Positions 52,936 to 61,849 of a DNA stretch of 64,000 bases are shown here, piece by piece (within the stretch, counting starts at the first letter, position 1; each line of letters starts with the position of its first letter). A program made the translations under genes and the position numbers. The notes under the pieces are model-generated. The model was given only the letters and a program-made list of their open reading frames with translations. It searched no databases and was not told the DNA's origin. Origin of the DNA: an uncultured Candidatus Melainabacteria bacterium (lineage in GTDB: Bacteria > Cyanobacteriota > Vampirovibrionia > Gastranaerophilales > Gastranaerophilaceae); NCBI GenBank assembly GCA_934728585.1, contig CAKVDZ010000007.1, positions 17,028-81,027 of the forward strand. The letters are read 5' to 3'.

Positions 52936-54022
52936 ATTGTAAAAAATCAGCTAAAATTACCGTGCTAAGTAAAAAACCTTGGTCTGTCAAGGCATAGCCT
53001 TCGGCTGTTCTTTTTATGTGATTTGTTTTTAAATATTTATTCAAAATGTTGTTGTATTTTTTTTCAAAATCAATGTTAAATTTACTATTTATATTATGTA
53101 CATGCAAACCCTCTTTAAGGCGAAAGCCCAAAAATATTTCTTCTTCCAGTTTTTCTTGTTGTGTTTCGGTGTGCCCAAAATCTCTAGTTAATGGGTTTTC
53201 TAAGTATTTGTGAATATTGAATGAATTTGCGTATCTAACACCATTTTCGTAACCGTGAGCGCTACAACCAAATCCATAGTATTCTTCGTTTCTCCAGTAA
53301 GTTGTATTATGTTTAGATTCAAACCCAGATTTTGCAAAGTTACTTATTTCATAGTGGTTGAAATCGTCAAGAATTTCAATTGCTTTCAAGTACATGTCTG
53401 CTTGTAAGTCATCATCTGGCAAATCTTTTGGTGAAATTTTTCCAAAAACAGAATTTTCTTCAATTTTTAATCCATATAATGAAATATGGTTAATCCCAAG
53501 TTTTTTTATCTTTTTTAAATCGCTTTCAAAGTCCTCTAGGGTTTGTGTTGGAAGTCCATAGATTAAATCTACAGAGATATTATCAAATCCAGCTTGCTGA
53601 GCCATTTGAACAGCTTCAATAGCTTCATTTGCAGTGTGATTTCGTCCAATTTTTTCTAAAATTTTATCATCAAATGTTTGGATACCAATACTTAATCTAT
53701 TAATTCCTAAATTTTTCAAATTAGACAAATATTCTATTGTAGCATGTTCAGGATTTAATTCAAAAGTTACTTCTGCTTTTTGAGCTAAGTTGAATTTGTT
53801 AATGATTTTTTTTACATGCTCAATAGGAAGTATAGATGGAGTTCCTCCACCAAAATAAAGAGTTTTTAATTCATTACCCATGTAGTTTGTATCTATATCC
53901 TTTAAAAGTGCAATCAAGTAGCCTAATTCAAGCTTAGTATTTACAGTTGATATAAAAGCACAGTAAAAGCATTTAGAGCTACAAAAAGGTATGTGTATGT
54001 AGGCTGAAGTTGGATATGTCAT
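52934..54022 (-). CDS. hemW: HemW-like radical SAM protein
   Basis: The family was long annotated as oxygen-independent coproporphyrinogen III oxidase, but HemW members are thought to be heme chaperones. The 362-residue protein has the radical SAM motif C-x3-C-x2-C at Cys14, Cys18 and Cys21 (FCSSKCFYCAF). The extra cysteine after it that marks true HemN is missing. GGGTPSILP, ELNPEH, NRLSIGIQTFDD and the HISLYGLKIEENS segments are typical. It is last in the lpxI-lpxB-hemW operon, one base beyond lpxB. Confidence 0.93.
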   Translation of the reverse strand: MTYPTSAYIHIPFCSSKCFYCAFISTVNTKLELGYLIALLKDIDTNYMGNELKTLYFGGGTPSILPIEHVKKIINKFNLAQKAEVTFELNPEHATIEYLSNLKNLGINRLSIGIQTFDDKILEKIGRNHTANEAIEAVQMAQQAGFDNISVDLIYGLPTQTLEDFESDLKKIKKLGINHISLYGLKIEENSVFGKISPKDLPDDDLQADMYLKAIEILDDFNHYEISNFAKSGFESKHNTTYWRNEEYYGFGCSAHGYENGVRYANSFNIHKYLENPLTRDFGHTETQQEKLEEEIFLGFRLKEGLHVHNINSKFNIDFEKKYNNILNKYLKTNHIKRTAEGYALTDQGFLLSTVILADFLQ

Positions 54023-54023
54023 G

Positions 54024-55151
54024 CTACATCTCTGAAAGTTCTTCGTTTATTCGTTTTGCCACTTCGTAAGATGAATTTTTGTCAGAAAGCAATTCGCGAA
54101 CGGATTTTAATCCCTCAATCTGTTTGTTTCTAACCTCGTCATCGTAAATAAGTTTTTCAACATTGTATGCAATAAAATCTGGTTTTACCGATTTTTCGAT
54201 AATTTCAGGAACTATGTCTTTGTCTGTAATAATATTAGGTAAAGATACCCTGTTTATACATCTTACAAGTAAATATATTAAGTAAAATAAGTAAGGACCT
54301 CTGTATGCAATAATCATTGGTGTATTGTATAAAGAGGCTTCTAAAGCAACAGTCCCAGATGCTAAGATTAATGCATCTGAAACGCTCAATAATGCTTGAT
54401 TTTCGCCTTTTATAATCTTAAAATCAGAGTTTTTAAAATATTTTTTATAAACTTCGTCTTTGATATTTGGTGCTTGTGAAAATACAAATTGCAATTCAGG
54501 GTGCATTTTCTTTAAAATTTCAGTCGCCTTAACAAATACTGTCATTAAATTTTTTAATTCAAATACTCTAGAGCCTGGAAAAATTGCAACTAGTTTTTTA
54601 TTTGTATCAAAGCCGTGTTTATTGAAAAATTCTTCTCTGTTCGCTTTTTCTGGAAGTTGGCTGATTAAAGGGTGACCACAGTATGTAGTCTTAATTCCAT
54701 AAGATTCATACATTTCTTTTTCAAATGGAAAAATGCAAAATACTTCATCTACGTATTTTTTTATTTTATTAATTCTGCCTTTACGGCTTGCCCAAACTTG
54801 AGGTGGAATATAATAGTTAGTGCGTATCCCAGCTTTTTTTAAATGCTTTGCCATTTTTAAGTTGAATACACCATAGTCAATTAACAAAACTAAATCAGGT
54901 TTATATTCTTTTGTTAAGTAATTGATTAATTTTACGCCAAGAGTTAAATGGTTCCACACAATTTTTGGAGTTAAGCCCATAGCGCTCATTTTAGAATGGT
55001 CAGAAAACAATTTAACGCCAAGCTTTTTTAAATTTTCTCCGCCAATTGCCTCAATTTGAATATCACTGTCCATCTCAATTAAATGCTTTGCTACGTTAGA
55101 AGCATGCATGTCACCTGAGTATTCTCCAGTTATAATAAATATTTTTTTCAT
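54024..55151 (-). CDS. lpxB: Lipid-A-disaccharide synthase
   Basis: LpxB is a GT19 glycosyltransferase that joins UDP-2,3-diacylglucosamine and lipid X to form the lipid A disaccharide at the inner membrane. The 375-residue protein starts MKKIFIITGEYSGDMHASNV and shows IGGENLKKLG, LIDYGVFNLKMAKHLKKAGI, PPQVWASRKGRI, FPFEKEMY, FPGSR and the C-terminal GTVALEAS segment with AYRGPYLFYL. All are family hallmarks. It lies two bases after lpxI, which makes its substrate. It indicates an LPS-bearing outer membrane. Confidence 0.96.
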   Translation of the reverse strand: MKKIFIITGEYSGDMHASNVAKHLIEMDSDIQIEAIGGENLKKLGVKLFSDHSKMSAMGLTPKIVWNHLTLGVKLINYLTKEYKPDLVLLIDYGVFNLKMAKHLKKAGIRTNYYIPPQVWASRKGRINKIKKYVDEVFCIFPFEKEMYESYGIKTTYCGHPLISQLPEKANREEFFNKHGFDTNKKLVAIFPGSRVFELKNLMTVFVKATEILKKMHPELQFVFSQAPNIKDEVYKKYFKNSDFKIIKGENQALLSVSDALILASGTVALEASLYNTPMIIAYRGPYLFYLIYLLVRCINRVSLPNIITDKDIVPEIIEKSVKPDFIAYNVEKLIYDDEVRNKQIEGLKSVRELLSDKNSSYEVAKRINEELSEM

Positions 55152-55153
55152 AA

Positions 55154-55969
55154 CTAAACAGCCATAATTACAATATTATTTTTATCAGCAAATTTTACAA
55201 CATCGTCTAAATCAACAATAATTGTTTCATTAGCTTCCAATGCAAGCACCGATAGTTTATATTTTTTCATATTTTTTAAAGTTCTTAAACCTACAGCTGG
55301 AATATCAAAACGTTTATCTTGAGATGGTTTTGCAACTTTTACAACCACGCCACCTTTTTTGGCAATTTTTCCGCCACGTTTGATACATTTGTCTGTACCC
55401 TCAATAGCTTCGACAGCCATAATCATTTTGTCTTTTACAACAACAGATTGCCCAACGTCCAATTTTCCCATTTCTTTTGCCATGCTATAGCCGTATTGAA
55501 CGTCGTTAATTTGTTCTTCTGTTGGTTTATTTTTGCCTAAAACGCCAGCTGGAATCATTAAATTTTTAATAAATAAAGTTTGGTCTAAAACTGTAATTCC
55601 AAGTTTGTTTAATTCTTCAACTAATAAAAGCATGACTTGATCGTCATTTAATCTTTTAACTGATTTGATTAATTCTAAAGCCATAGAGTCAAATTTTGGA
55701 CGTCTTAAAATAAGTCCTTTATGAACTTTTCCTAGAAATGTCAATTGTTTTACTTGTTCTGTTTCAAGAATATTTTTAATTTTTAAAAGTTCTCCTGGAG
55801 CAACAGAATAAACTTTTGAGCAAACTTTTTTCAAATCTTTGTAATTATCTTTAGATAAAGAAATACAAATAACTTCTAATCCGTTTTTGCTTGCACCTTC
55901 TGCCATTTTAACTGGTAATTGTCCGTCGCCTGCGATTAATGCTTGTTTTTGTTCAAGTAATATTGACAT
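55154..55969 (-). CDS. lpxI: UDP-2,3-diacylglucosamine pyrophosphatase, LpxI type
   Basis: LpxI cleaves UDP-2,3-diacylglucosamine to lipid X, replacing LpxH in many bacteria. The 271-residue protein matches the family (formerly DUF1009): an N-terminal ALIAGDGQLPVKMAEGA, FLGKVHKG, 'DDQVMLLLVEEL', the GQSVVVKDKMIMAVEAIEGTDKCIKRGG block and the RFDIPAVGLRTL segment. GAGGAAAT precedes the ATG. It heads the lpxI-lpxB-hemW operon, divergent from the large paralogue at 56100. Confidence 0.95.
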   Translation of the reverse strand: MSILLEQKQALIAGDGQLPVKMAEGASKNGLEVICISLSKDNYKDLKKVCSKVYSVAPGELLKIKNILETEQVKQLTFLGKVHKGLILRRPKFDSMALELIKSVKRLNDDQVMLLLVEELNKLGITVLDQTLFIKNLMIPAGVLGKNKPTEEQINDVQYGYSMAKEMGKLDVGQSVVVKDKMIMAVEAIEGTDKCIKRGGKIAKKGGVVVKVAKPSQDKRFDIPAVGLRTLKNMKKYKLSVLALEANETIIVDLDDVVKFADKNNIVIMAV

Positions 55970-56037
55970 TATTTATTTCCTCATACTTCTTTTGTAAACA
56001 ATTATAACATAAATAAATAAAAAAATACATTAAAAAG

Positions 56038-56070
56038 GCAATTTTTTTTTAGAAAAATACTTTATATAAT
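56038..56070 (+). promoter_or_regulatory. GCAA-N15-ATACTTTATATAAT promoter-like element, copy 4
   Basis: GCAA lies at 56038-56041, and ATACTTTATATAAT at 56057-56070, exactly 15 bases apart. The second box contains a perfect TATAAT. It lies 30 bases before the ATG at 56100. Confidence 0.65.
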
Positions 56071-56099
56071 AGTAGAGATAAATTTTGCAAGAGAGTAGC

Positions 56100-58718
56100 A
56101 TGACAATTCGTATTACAAGTTTAACAAATGAAGAACTTCAAGCGTTACAAAAAGATAAAAATGTAAACGTTGATAATAATAATGCAGAAGTTAAAGAAGA
56201 AAAAGCTCCTGCTGTAGAAGAACAATCGGATGACGCTGATTATAATATTGAAAATGCTGAAGCTAATTTAGCTAGTTTTGAACTTGGAGCAGAAGATGCT
56301 GTAGCATCTGCGGAAGTTGCTGATGCTGATGCTACTGGTAGAATTGATGATTCTGAAAATAGACAAAACAGTGCAAATTCTCAAATTAGAAAATCACCAA
56401 CAAAACAAGATAACAATAACATCGCAACAAATGCTAATAATGATGCTAGTAATGGTGTTTCTAAAACAGATGAAGTAAATGAAGCTATTGAAACTTTTAA
56501 TGAACAAACTGAAGCCTATGAAGAATTTATGGGCACTGCTGATGAAGATGCTGATTCAATATATGCAGAATTAGATGATATCAATAGTTCAATTGAAGCT
56601 TTAACTGCTGAAATGGAATTTCAAAGCGCAAATGATGGTACAGGTGAGGGTGCAAGCAGTGCATACACTTTAACAACTGCTACAGAAGCTCAAGAGGACC
56701 AACAAAATGGTGCGGATAATAGTCAAGGCTCTGACAGAGATTATGTTTCAGAATTGGAAGCCTTGACAGCAAGATCTGAAAGCTCAAATGCTAGATTAGT
56801 TGAAGCTTTAGAAAACGTAACTGCTCAAAATGAAGAAGCTACAGAAACATCTGAAGCTCAAACTGAATATACTGAAAATGTTGTAGAAGAAGCAGAAGAA
56901 AAAAATGATGCTTTAGCAAAAACTCAAACAGTTTTAGGTGTTACTAAAACTGTTGGTGGCGCTATAAAAATGACTGGTATGACTATTGGTGCCGTTGGTA
57001 AAGTTATGGGTTCTGTTGGCTCTAGCATGACAGCTGCAGGTACCGCTCAAGTTGCAACTGGTACAGCGGCTATTACTACTGGTACAACAACAGTTACAAC
57101 TGGTAACGCTTTAATTGCATCTGGTACTCCTTTATTATCAAATCCATTTACAGCAGCCTTAGGTGCGTCAATGGTTGCTACAGGTGGTACTTTAGTTGGT
57201 ACTGGTACAGCAACAATTACTGCTGGTACAACAATGGTTACCGCTGGTACTGCTCAAATTGCTTCAGGTAGTTCATTAACAGCTTCAGGTTCATCAACTA
57301 GCGCTGTTGGTACAACTGTAAAACAAGTTGGTACGGGTATTACATTAACTGCTAATACTGCATCAATGGGTGTTGCTGTTGCTCAAGGTGATTGGATGGG
57401 AGCTTTGCAATCAGGATTATCAGCAGTTGCTGACGCAGCTTCATTTGCAGGTAATATTCCTGGATTAGACCAAATGGAAAAATTAAGCAAAGGTATTGAA
57501 GTTGCTGGTAAAGCAGCTGATGCTGCAAATAAAGCAATTACAATGGGTACTGCAATTGCTAATGGTGACATAAAAGGTGCTGTTGTTTCAGGTTTGAGTG
57601 CGGCTGCAAGTGGCTTATCAATTGGTGGTGGCGAAATGTTCCAAACAGCTGCTCAAGTTGCTAACACTGCATCACAAGCTGCTACATTCGGATTTGCTGT
57701 TGCAGATGGTGATGTACAAGGAGCTTTAACTTCAGGTTTAGCAATGGCTTCTTCAGGTATCGGTACTTTTGGTACTTCTATGGGACTTGATCAAAATACT
57801 GTTGGTCAAATTACATCAGGACTTTCTGTTGCTACAGGAGCTGTAAATTTCGGATTCGCAGCTAAAAATAAAGACGTTTTAGGAATGATTTCAAGTGGTA
57901 TGGCTATGGGTTCTGGCGCTGTTGGTTTCGCTGGCTCAACTATGGCTAATAAATTACAAAATAACGATACAAACTTTGTTGCAAATTATAACGAAGTATT
58001 TACAGATGAAAATTCTGAAAATAATACAAATGTTATGTATGCTCAACCAACAGTAAATCCAACTCAAAACTTGAATATGTTTACTTGGAATGCTGACAAC
58101 AAAAATAATAACAATTACTTAAATGCAAACATGAATTTAGATGCTAATAACATTCTTGATAGAACTGCTAATAGAGAATTTGCTGATGCTGATTTAACTG
58201 AAAAGTCAACTGTTTCAGCAGTAGATACTTTATTAAATGAAGCAAAAATTGCTAAGAATACTGAAAAACAAGAAGGTTCTTATTCATCAGATAAAATGAA
58301 AGAATCTATCAATACATTAAAATCAAATTTAGAAAATGACTTAATAAGCAAATACTCAAAAACTGATGCAGATTTGTCTAAAAAAGAAATGAAAGCTTTA
58401 CAAAATGATATCAAACATGCAGTTAAAAACTCAGCTGATGGTGGTGCTTTAGGTAAATTAGGTGATATCATCACAAGTAGCAAAAATGCTCAAAAAATCT
58501 ATGCAATTCAAACTGCAGGTCACTCATTAGAAGCAGCTTCAAGTGCTTTAGGCTTATATACAGAAGTTAAAGGTTTAACAGCTCAATTAAAAGGCATTAA
58601 AGCAAGCCACGAAGCAAATGCACAAGGTCAAGAAGCTACTACTCAACAAGTTGAACAAAAACCTGATTACAGTGCAGAAATTGCAGAAAGAGCTGCTAGA
58701 TATTTAAGAAATAGATAA
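56100..58718 (+). CDS. Large protein with heptad-glycine hydrophobic hairpin; paralogue 1
   Basis: The protein has 872 residues from the ATG at 56100; an upstream TTG is open but unsupported. Residues 1-275 are acidic and helical, with NDGTGEGASSAY near 178-189. Then glycine recurs exactly every seventh residue, nine times from 286 to 342. A hydrophobic Pro-containing turn follows, and again eight times from 362 to 411. Four loose repeats of the type GDxxGAxxSGLxxAxS follow (about 430, 490, 537 and 590). An Asn-rich region and helices lead to a C-terminal DYSAEIAERAARYLRNR. No signal peptide is present. The next gene has the same layout. It may insert a hairpin into a membrane; no known family was recognised. 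Confidence 0.78.
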   Translation: MTIRITSLTNEELQALQKDKNVNVDNNNAEVKEEKAPAVEEQSDDADYNIENAEANLASFELGAEDAVASAEVADADATGRIDDSENRQNSANSQIRKSPTKQDNNNIATNANNDASNGVSKTDEVNEAIETFNEQTEAYEEFMGTADEDADSIYAELDDINSSIEALTAEMEFQSANDGTGEGASSAYTLTTATEAQEDQQNGADNSQGSDRDYVSELEALTARSESSNARLVEALENVTAQNEEATETSEAQTEYTENVVEEAEEKNDALAKTQTVLGVTKTVGGAIKMTGMTIGAVGKVMGSVGSSMTAAGTAQVATGTAAITTGTTTVTTGNALIASGTPLLSNPFTAALGASMVATGGTLVGTGTATITAGTTMVTAGTAQIASGSSLTASGSSTSAVGTTVKQVGTGITLTANTASMGVAVAQGDWMGALQSGLSAVADAASFAGNIPGLDQMEKLSKGIEVAGKAADAANKAITMGTAIANGDIKGAVVSGLSAAASGLSIGGGEMFQTAAQVANTASQAATFGFAVADGDVQGALTSGLAMASSGIGTFGTSMGLDQNTVGQITSGLSVATGAVNFGFAAKNKDVLGMISSGMAMGSGAVGFAGSTMANKLQNNDTNFVANYNEVFTDENSENNTNVMYAQPTVNPTQNLNMFTWNADNKNNNNYLNANMNLDANNILDRTANREFADADLTEKSTVSAVDTLLNEAKIAKNTEKQEGSYSSDKMKESINTLKSNLENDLISKYSKTDADLSKKEMKALQNDIKHAVKNSADGGALGKLGDIITSSKNAQKIYAIQTAGHSLEAASSALGLYTEVKGLTAQLKGIKASHEANAQGQEATTQQVEQKPDYSAEIAERAARYLRNR

Positions 58719-58737
58719 TAAGTAAATAATTAATAAG

Positions 58738-58767
58738 AAAGAAGTCTTTTAAAAGGCTTCTTTTTTT
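58738..58767 (+). terminator. Intrinsic terminator after paralogue 1
   Basis: A 13-bp stem, AAAGAAGTCTTTT with AAAAGGCTTCTTT (one wobble pair), is followed by further T residues. Confidence 0.85.
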
Positions 58768-58801
58768 ATATTAACAATTGTAACAGTTTTACTCTAAAAA
58801 T

Positions 58802-58828
58802 TAAAGAAATCTACAATAAATCCGATAA
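58802..58828 (+). promoter_or_regulatory. Sigma-28 (FliA)-type promoter candidate of paralogue 2
   Basis: TAAA (58802-58805), 15 bases, then TCCGATAA (58821-58828) differs at one position from the FliA consensus TAAA-N15-GCCGATAA. It lies 35 bases before the ATG at 58864. Confidence 0.6.
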
Positions 58829-58863
58829 TACATGTGTAATAGGTATGTGTAAGGGGCTACAGT

Positions 58864-60828
58864 ATGGCTAGAACCCAAAAACCAAACTTAAATATAACTT
58901 TGGAATCACCAAAACAATTCAATGCAAAAAAAATTGCTAATAAAAAAGTTATGGGTGTTAAAGTTTTAAGTAGCTCTCAACAAAGAAAAGTTTATGAAGG
59001 CTCAGATAAAATTACTGATGCTCAAGGTGAAATTAAAGGTTCACAAGGTCAAATTGATGAATCAACTTACCAAGTTGATGAGGCATTTGAGCAAGATGAA
59101 AGAGCCAATGAAGATGAAAAAAAATCAAATGAACGTAGACAATCTGCTCCTACTGCTGAAAGCTTAGACCAAACAACAGCTAATATGAATGCTTCTGGTG
59201 ATGCTGGTTTAGTTCAACAAGAAACTTTAAATGAAGAATTAGAAACTGTAACCGCAAATTACGAAGATCTTACAGCTGGTTACGAAGAACAATATGAAAT
59301 TGTTGATGAAACAAGTGACGAATTAGATACCTTGTTCGAAGAAATCGAAACATTATCTGCTCAAGCAGAAGAAGTGACTGCACAACAAGAATCAGAAAAT
59401 GGTGTAAATGATGGTACTGGTGTTGGTGCTAGCAGTGCATACTCATTAACAACTGCAGTTGAAGCTGAAGAAGATGCTCAAAATAATCCACAACCAACAA
59501 CAACAACAACTTCATCTGCAACTTCATCAGATGATATTGTTTCACAATTAACAGAAAAATCAGCTAGAGCAACTGAATTACAAGAATTATTAACAAAATC
59601 AAATGATGACTTTATAACAACAGCTGATGACGCAACAACAGCTTTCAATGAAACTGAAACAGCTGCAAATGAATCTGTTGATATAGCTAATGAAACAAAC
59701 GATGGTTTGCAAAAAACAAAAGAATGTTTAGGATATGCACTAGAAATTGGTGACATGACAACAACAATGGGTACAGTAACAAAAGCTACTGGTGTTGGCT
59801 TAAGTGCTGCTGGTACTGCATTGGGCACAGCTGGTGCTTCTGTAACTGCTACAGGCGCTGCTGTTACTGGTATTGGTGCAGCCTTAACATCAATTGGTGG
59901 TCCTTTAGTTGCTTTATTTGGCGCTGGTACACCGATTGTTGCTGCTGGTGGTACAACAACAGGTGCTGGTTCTAGTACAACTGCAACTGGTGGAACTTTG
60001 ACCTCAACTGGTTCAGGTTTAAGAACTGCTGGTAAAACAACTCAAAAAATTGGTCAAGTTACAGAAAAAGTTGGTCAAGGTATTACTATTGGCGCTCAAG
60101 CTGGTATGACTGGTGTAAATGTTGCTGAAGGTAATTGGATGGGTGCTTTACAATCTGGTATGTCACTTGCAGCATCTTCATTATCATTTGTTGATGGCTT
60201 AGGTGAAATGACTGGCAAAATGAGTGAAGCCGCTCAAAAAGGTATAGCTACAGCCTCAAAAGCAGTTTCAGTAGCTCAAAATGGTTTACAATTAGGTGTT
60301 GCTATTAAGGACGGCAACGTTCAAGGTATGATTACAGGTGGCTTAGGTACTGTTGCATCTAGTATGTCATTTGGTAATGGAAACTGGAACGCTGCTGCAC
60401 AATGGGTTAATACTAGTTCTCAAGCTGTAAACTTAGGTTATGCAATTGAATCTGGTGATACAAAAGCTATTATGGGTTCAGCTTGGGGCACTCTTCAATC
60501 AGGTTTATCAGCTGCTGGTGCTGGCGATAATGGTGGTTTACTAGGAAAACTTGGTGTATCTGAAAACACAGCAAACACAATCAATCAAGTTGGTTCATCA
60601 ATGAAAGGTGCTGCTTGGTTATACAACAAAGGAAACCAAATTTCATCTTACTCAATTTGGCATGCTGGTAGCAATAACAATGGTACTCCAGGTGAAAATG
60701 TTAACCCTGTTGCAACTGTAACTGGTGCTGACCCAACAATTCCTACTTCTCCAGCTACTCCAACTGTTGATTACAGTGATGAAATTGCAGCTAGAGCTGG
60801 TAGATACTTAAAAAATGCTGGTAAATAA
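58864..60828 (+). CDS. Large protein with heptad-glycine hydrophobic hairpin; paralogue 2
   Basis: This 654-residue relative of the preceding gene has a charged helical N-terminal part and NDGTGVGASSAY at 182-193, nearly identical to paralogue 1. Seven glycines lie exactly seven apart at 303-345, then a hydrophobic turn with two prolines, then seven more at 362-404. Three repeats of the GNxxGAxxSGMxxAxS type follow at about 422, 483 and 530. The C-terminus VDYSDEIAARAGRYLKN matches the end of paralogue 1. It lacks the Asn-rich insertion of paralogue 1. AAGGGG precedes the ATG. It has its own, FliA-type, promoter candidate. The function is unknown. Confidence 0.78.
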   Translation: MARTQKPNLNITLESPKQFNAKKIANKKVMGVKVLSSSQQRKVYEGSDKITDAQGEIKGSQGQIDESTYQVDEAFEQDERANEDEKKSNERRQSAPTAESLDQTTANMNASGDAGLVQQETLNEELETVTANYEDLTAGYEEQYEIVDETSDELDTLFEEIETLSAQAEEVTAQQESENGVNDGTGVGASSAYSLTTAVEAEEDAQNNPQPTTTTTSSATSSDDIVSQLTEKSARATELQELLTKSNDDFITTADDATTAFNETETAANESVDIANETNDGLQKTKECLGYALEIGDMTTTMGTVTKATGVGLSAAGTALGTAGASVTATGAAVTGIGAALTSIGGPLVALFGAGTPIVAAGGTTTGAGSSTTATGGTLTSTGSGLRTAGKTTQKIGQVTEKVGQGITIGAQAGMTGVNVAEGNWMGALQSGMSLAASSLSFVDGLGEMTGKMSEAAQKGIATASKAVSVAQNGLQLGVAIKDGNVQGMITGGLGTVASSMSFGNGNWNAAAQWVNTSSQAVNLGYAIESGDTKAIMGSAWGTLQSGLSAAGAGDNGGLLGKLGVSENTANTINQVGSSMKGAAWLYNKGNQISSYSIWHAGSNNNGTPGENVNPVATVTGADPTIPTSPATPTVDYSDEIAARAGRYLKNAGK

Positions 60829-60849
60829 TTAGTAAATTTATATATTTTT

Positions 60850-60879
60850 AAAAGACGGGGTATTTACCGTCTTTTTTTT
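60850..60879 (+). terminator. Intrinsic terminator after paralogue 2
   Basis: The stem AAAAGACGG with CCGTCTTTT has an eight-base loop followed by a T tract. Confidence 0.88.
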
Positions 60880-60898
60880 GTTATTAATTGTAATAAAA

Positions 60899-60927
60899 TT
60901 GCATGAATTTCAAATAAAACTTATAAT
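60899..60927 (+). promoter_or_regulatory. Strong promoter of the permease gene, implying a leaderless mRNA
   Basis: TTGCAT (60899-60904), 17 bases, then a perfect TATAAT (60922-60927). The ATG follows six bases later, where the transcription start would be expected, and no ribosome site is present. Confidence 0.65.
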
Positions 60928-60933
60928 CTAAGC

Positions 60934-61806
60934 ATGTTTAGGTATTATAAGAAATATGCGCCATATTTATTTTTATTACCAGCAGGTATTGTATTGCTTG
61001 TATTCTTTTTTATACCTTTTTTCCAAACGATTTATTTTAGTTTTTTAAGTTATGGAAATAATATCTATTCACCTGCATATATTGGACTTGAAAACTACAA
61101 AACTCTTTTTCATTCAGCGATTTTTTATAAAGTAATGTTCAATACTTTTGTTTATCTGTTTGTAGCTGTACCAATATTAGCTATAATTCCGTTGTTTATT
61201 GCAATTTTGATTAATCAAAAACTTCGTTTTTTGACTTTATATAAAATTTTAATCTATTTGCCAGTAATTGTATCAATTGTAGTTGCAGCGATTGCTTTTA
61301 AGTGGCTTTATGCTCAAACTGGAATTTTAAATTATTGCCTAGAACTTTTAGGTTTGAATGGAATTGGTTGGCTAACAGACACAAGGTTTTCATTAATTTC
61401 TGTCATTATTGTTACCATTTGGAAAGGTATTGGCTATTATATGATGATATATCTTGCCGCACTAATGAGTGTTCCAAACGAATTATACGAGGCTTGTGAT
61501 ATTGACGGCGCAGGATTTTTGCGTAAACACCTGACTGTAACAGTTCCACATATTATGCCTACAATAGCTTTAGTTACAACTATTAGTGCAATTTCTGCGA
61601 TGAAAGTCTTTGCAGAAATTTATGTTATGACAAAAGGGGGTCCACTAAATTCAAGCAAAACAATAGTTTATTATATATATGAAAGAGCCTTTGAAAACTT
61701 AGACCTAGGTTATGCCTCAGCTCTAGCTGTAGTTTTGCTGGTTATTGTCATGACCTTTTCTTTGGTTAATATAATTTTCTTTGAGAAAAATAAATACCAG
61801 GTATAA
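60934..61806 (+). CDS. ABC transporter permease, sugar type (MalF/UgpA-like)
   Basis: This 290-residue inner-membrane permease has about six hydrophobic segments. The first is at about 10-32 (LFLLPAGIVLLVFFFIPF). The cytoplasmic EAA loop is ELYEACDIDGAGFLRKHLTVTVPHI at about 183-207, which contacts the ATPase. IYVMTKGGPLNSS is typical of carbohydrate importers. The usual companions (second permease, binding protein, ATPase) are not adjacent. The convergent tRNA gene follows instead, so it must work with subunits encoded elsewhere. The substrate is not predictable. Confidence 0.9.
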   Translation: MFRYYKKYAPYLFLLPAGIVLLVFFFIPFFQTIYFSFLSYGNNIYSPAYIGLENYKTLFHSAIFYKVMFNTFVYLFVAVPILAIIPLFIAILINQKLRFLTLYKILIYLPVIVSIVVAAIAFKWLYAQTGILNYCLELLGLNGIGWLTDTRFSLISVIIVTIWKGIGYYMMIYLAALMSVPNELYEACDIDGAGFLRKHLTVTVPHIMPTIALVTTISAISAMKVFAEIYVMTKGGPLNSSKTIVYYIYERAFENLDLGYASALAVVLLVIVMTFSLVNIIFFEKNKYQV

Positions 61807-61821
61807 AATTTTACATAAAAA

Positions 61822-61844
61822 AAAAGAAGCTAGAAGCTTCTTTT
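61822..61844. terminator. Bidirectional terminator between the permease gene and tRNA-Leu
   Basis: A perfect 10-bp stem, AAAAGAAGCT with AGCTTCTTTT, has an AGA loop and A/T tracts on both sides. Confidence 0.82.
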
Positions 61845-61849
61845 AAATT

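Noticed and set aside
56085..56099. TTG start five codons upstream for heptad-glycine paralogue 1
   Set aside because: The ATG at 56100 gives MTIRITSL directly and keeps the usual distance to the promoter element; the TTG has no ribosome site.
56100..60828. Phage tail tape-measure or phage structural genes, considered because of the long Ala/Gly-rich sequences
   Set aside because: No other phage genes, integrase or attachment repeats are nearby, and the two proteins are paired paralogues with host-like promoters.
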